Notes under the pieces: model-generated
Seen by the model: the letters and a program-made list of their open reading frames with translations, nothing else
Database searches by the model: none
What the model was told of the DNA's origin: nothing
Shown here: positions 12,296 through 13,439 of the stretch, in pieces
How the letters are laid out: each line of letters starts with the position of its first letter
Position numbering within the stretch: position 1 is the stretch's first letter
Assembly (NCBI GenBank): GCA_021802795.1
Contig: JAJZRH010000006.1
Coordinates: forward strand, 1 to 13,439
DNA length: 13,439 nucleotides
Direction: 5' to 3'
From: a bacterium
GTDB taxonomy: Bacteria; Patescibacteriota; Minisyncoccia; Phycocordibacterales; Phycocordibacteraceae
Translations under genes and position numbers: made by a program

Positions 12296-12886
12296 ATGGC
12301 CGCAATGCCAACCTCGTATCAAGAAAGACGGCGTGAACTCGCGTACGCCCTTATGGGCGCCGGGGTCATCTCCGCAGGAGGATCGCCCTTGTTGTCGCGC
12401 GTTAACCTCGGCGTTCCCCAGCTCACTGAAACGCTTGCGGTATCGATAGCGCACTGCATCCGGCACTTCATCGCCATGAACGACTTGGAATTCGATGCCA
12501 TCGCGTGCATCCCGCCCAGCGAACCGTTCGCGACTGTGCTTGCGCGGCTCGTCGGGAAGAACGACCGGAAGTGCATCTACCTCGAGAAGCACTTGGGCAC
12601 CGGCAGGCTGCAGTTCGCACCGCTGAAGAACAAGATCGCCGAAGACGTCCGGAAGGTCCTGCTCATAAGCGGTATCGCCACGGTGGCCGATACCGAGCGC
12701 GAAGCAATAGCGTTCCTGGAGGCGAACAGCATCAGCGTGAGCGACGCCGTCGTCCTCGTGGACTTCGATCCGGGCATAGCGGAAGAGCTGGGCGAATTGA
12801 ATTGCACCCTGCATTCCATTTTCCCCGCCGACGAGCTGCGCGAAGCGTACGAGACGCGATACAGCGACTATTCCTTGCACGCTTGA
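12296..12886 (+). CDS. Orotate phosphoribosyltransferase-like protein with degenerate active site
   Basis: The 196-residue protein has the order of elements of an OPRT (type I phosphoribosyltransferase). An N-terminal hood region (AYALMGAGVISAGG, 16-29) is followed by FDAIACIPPSEPFATVLARLVG (66-87), matching the fD.i.GvP...lp.A segment. The strand-loop VLLISGIATVADTEREAIAFLEANSISVSDAVVLVDFDPG (121-160) matches the OPRT strand with the PRPP loop, helix and following strand. The acidic pair that normally begins the PRPP loop (D/E-D) is S125-G126 here, the T-x-G part is ATVA, and the R-K-E-x-K catalytic stretch is replaced by LEKH (96-99). PRPP binding in the usual way is therefore unlikely. I infer a pseudoenzyme or a diverged ligand-binding protein. 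It stands as its own unit with promoter, Shine-Dalgarno and terminator. Confidence 0.72.
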   Translation: MAAMPTSYQERRRELAYALMGAGVISAGGSPLLSRVNLGVPQLTETLAVSIAHCIRHFIAMNDLEFDAIACIPPSEPFATVLARLVGKNDRKCIYLEKHLGTGRLQFAPLKNKIAEDVRKVLLISGIATVADTEREAIAFLEANSISVSDAVVLVDFDPGIAEELGELNCTLHSIFPADELREAYETRYSDYSLHA

Positions 12887-12904
12887 AGGGACCGGGTGCC
12901 TGGG

Positions 12905-12940
12905 GGCCGCCGCGCGGTATGCGGCGGCCTTTTTCTTTTT
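12905..12940 (+). terminator. Intrinsic terminator of the OPRT-like gene
   Basis: GGCCGCCGC (12905-12913) pairs 9/9 with GCGGCGGCC (12921-12929) across a 7-nt loop, followed by TTTTTCTTTTT. It lies between this gene and the convergent cfa. Confidence 0.95.
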
Positions 12941-12944
12941 ATAC

Positions 12945-13439
12945 TTACCGCACGCTTGTGTAGCCGCCCGGGACGCCGTCTTTGGAGAGGACGATCTGCC
13001 AGAGCTGCATCTCGCGCGCCCGCGCGACGCCGGCGCAGGAAAGCAAATAGTATTTCCACATCCGGTAGAACCGCTCGCCGTATTTTTCTTTCAGTGTCGG
13101 CCACGCTGCATCAAAATTCTTAAACCACGCCATAAGCGTCGTATCGTAGTACGCGCCGAAATTGTGCAGGTCTTCCACGATGAACAGATTCTCGATCGCC
13201 TTCCCTATCTGTGTGATGGACGGAAGCACCCCGCCCGGGAAAATATATTTGGTGATCCACGGGTCGCTCGTGAGCTGAGAAGCTTTGTAGCCGATGGTAT
13301 GGAGGAGGAAGAGCCCGCCGTCCTTGAGGCAGCGGTTCGCAACCTTAAAATACTCTCGGTAATTCTTCACGCCCACGTGCTCAAACATGCCGATGGAGAC
13401 GATGTGGTCGAACGGCTCGTTCACCTCGCGGTAGTCCTG
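12945..13439 (-). CDS. cfa: Cyclopropane-fatty-acyl-phospholipid synthase, partial (C-terminal 164 residues)
   Basis: The gene enters from the right edge, and its N-terminal portion lies outside. The visible part begins QDYREVNEPFDHIVS, matching the LQDYRDLNDQFDRIVS region of E. coli Cfa. It continues with GMFEHVG, LFLLHTIG, WITKYIFPGGVLPS, LHNFGAYYDTTLMAWF and RMWKYYLLSCAGVARAREMQLWQIVLSK, all in family order. The enzyme transfers a methylene group from S-adenosylmethionine to cis double bonds of membrane phospholipid acyl chains. A GTG at 13424 is an internal Val codon, not a start, since homology continues upstream. All C-terminal landmarks are present, so this end is intact. A lipid-modifying enzyme together with a patatin-like lipase in one window points to some handling of membrane lipids. 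Confidence 0.96.
   Translation of the reverse strand, partial: QDYREVNEPFDHIVSIGMFEHVGVKNYREYFKVANRCLKDGGLFLLHTIGYKASQLTSDPWITKYIFPGGVLPSITQIGKAIENLFIVEDLHNFGAYYDTTLMAWFKNFDAAWPTLKEKYGERFYRMWKYYLLSCAGVARAREMQLWQIVLSKDGVPGGYTSVR

Noticed and set aside
13424..13424. GTG as the start of the cfa gene
   Set aside because: Homology to Cfa continues upstream to the window edge (QDYRE), so the codon is internal.
1..13439. CRISPR array, insertion sequence or prophage
   Set aside because: No regularly spaced repeats, transposase motifs or phage structural genes were seen on either strand.

Overview
The window reads as a gene-dense, roughly 55-60% GC bacterial chromosome segment. It most resembles a Candidate Phyla Radiation (Patescibacteria, Parcubacteria-like) genome. 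The grounds are inference: very short intergenic gaps, many apparently leaderless genes with a -10 box directly before the start codon, tail-to-tail genes that overlap, several orphan proteins, and typical CPR neighbours such as LemA, FtsH, RecG and cupredoxin- and patatin-like proteins. The taxon is not proven by anything here. The standard bacterial code fits all genes.

Layout. 1-1003 (minus): lemA followed by a GGDEF-domain gene cut off by the window edge. 1072-1542 (plus): an anchored cupredoxin-like protein, convergent with a small membrane protein (1539-1961, minus) that follows a malic enzyme gene (1966-3102, minus). The malic enzyme diverges from recG (3126-5288, plus) across 23 bp. 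5314-5533: a tRNA locus in which one tRNA is interrupted in its anticodon loop by 146 bp carrying a second, complete tRNA-Ile(UAU). 5540-5867: a small gene with its own promoter, Shine-Dalgarno and terminator. 6009-7934 (minus): ftsH, diverging across another 23 bp from a patatin-like gene (7958-8806). That gene overlaps tail-to-tail with a cysteine-containing anchored protein (8774-9403, minus). 9454-9897: smpB, then ssrA (tmRNA, 10060-10465), the trans-translation pair. 10537-12940: three separately promoted genes, namely a zinc-cluster protein, an orphan, and an orotate-phosphoribosyltransferase-like protein whose catalytic motifs are lost. 12945-13439 (minus): the C-terminal part of cyclopropane-fatty-acid synthase.

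Two expression styles coexist. The housekeeping genes (lemA, malic enzyme, recG, ftsH, patatin-like, smpB) show a TAnnnT box 6-9 nt before the start codon and no Shine-Dalgarno. The four poorly known genes (5636, 10645, 11602, 12296) have a -35/-10 promoter, a 5' leader, a purine-rich Shine-Dalgarno and an intrinsic terminator each.

The strongest candidates for something undescribed are the tRNA-within-a-tRNA locus and the pair of geometrically identical 23-bp bidirectional promoters with overlapping -10 boxes.
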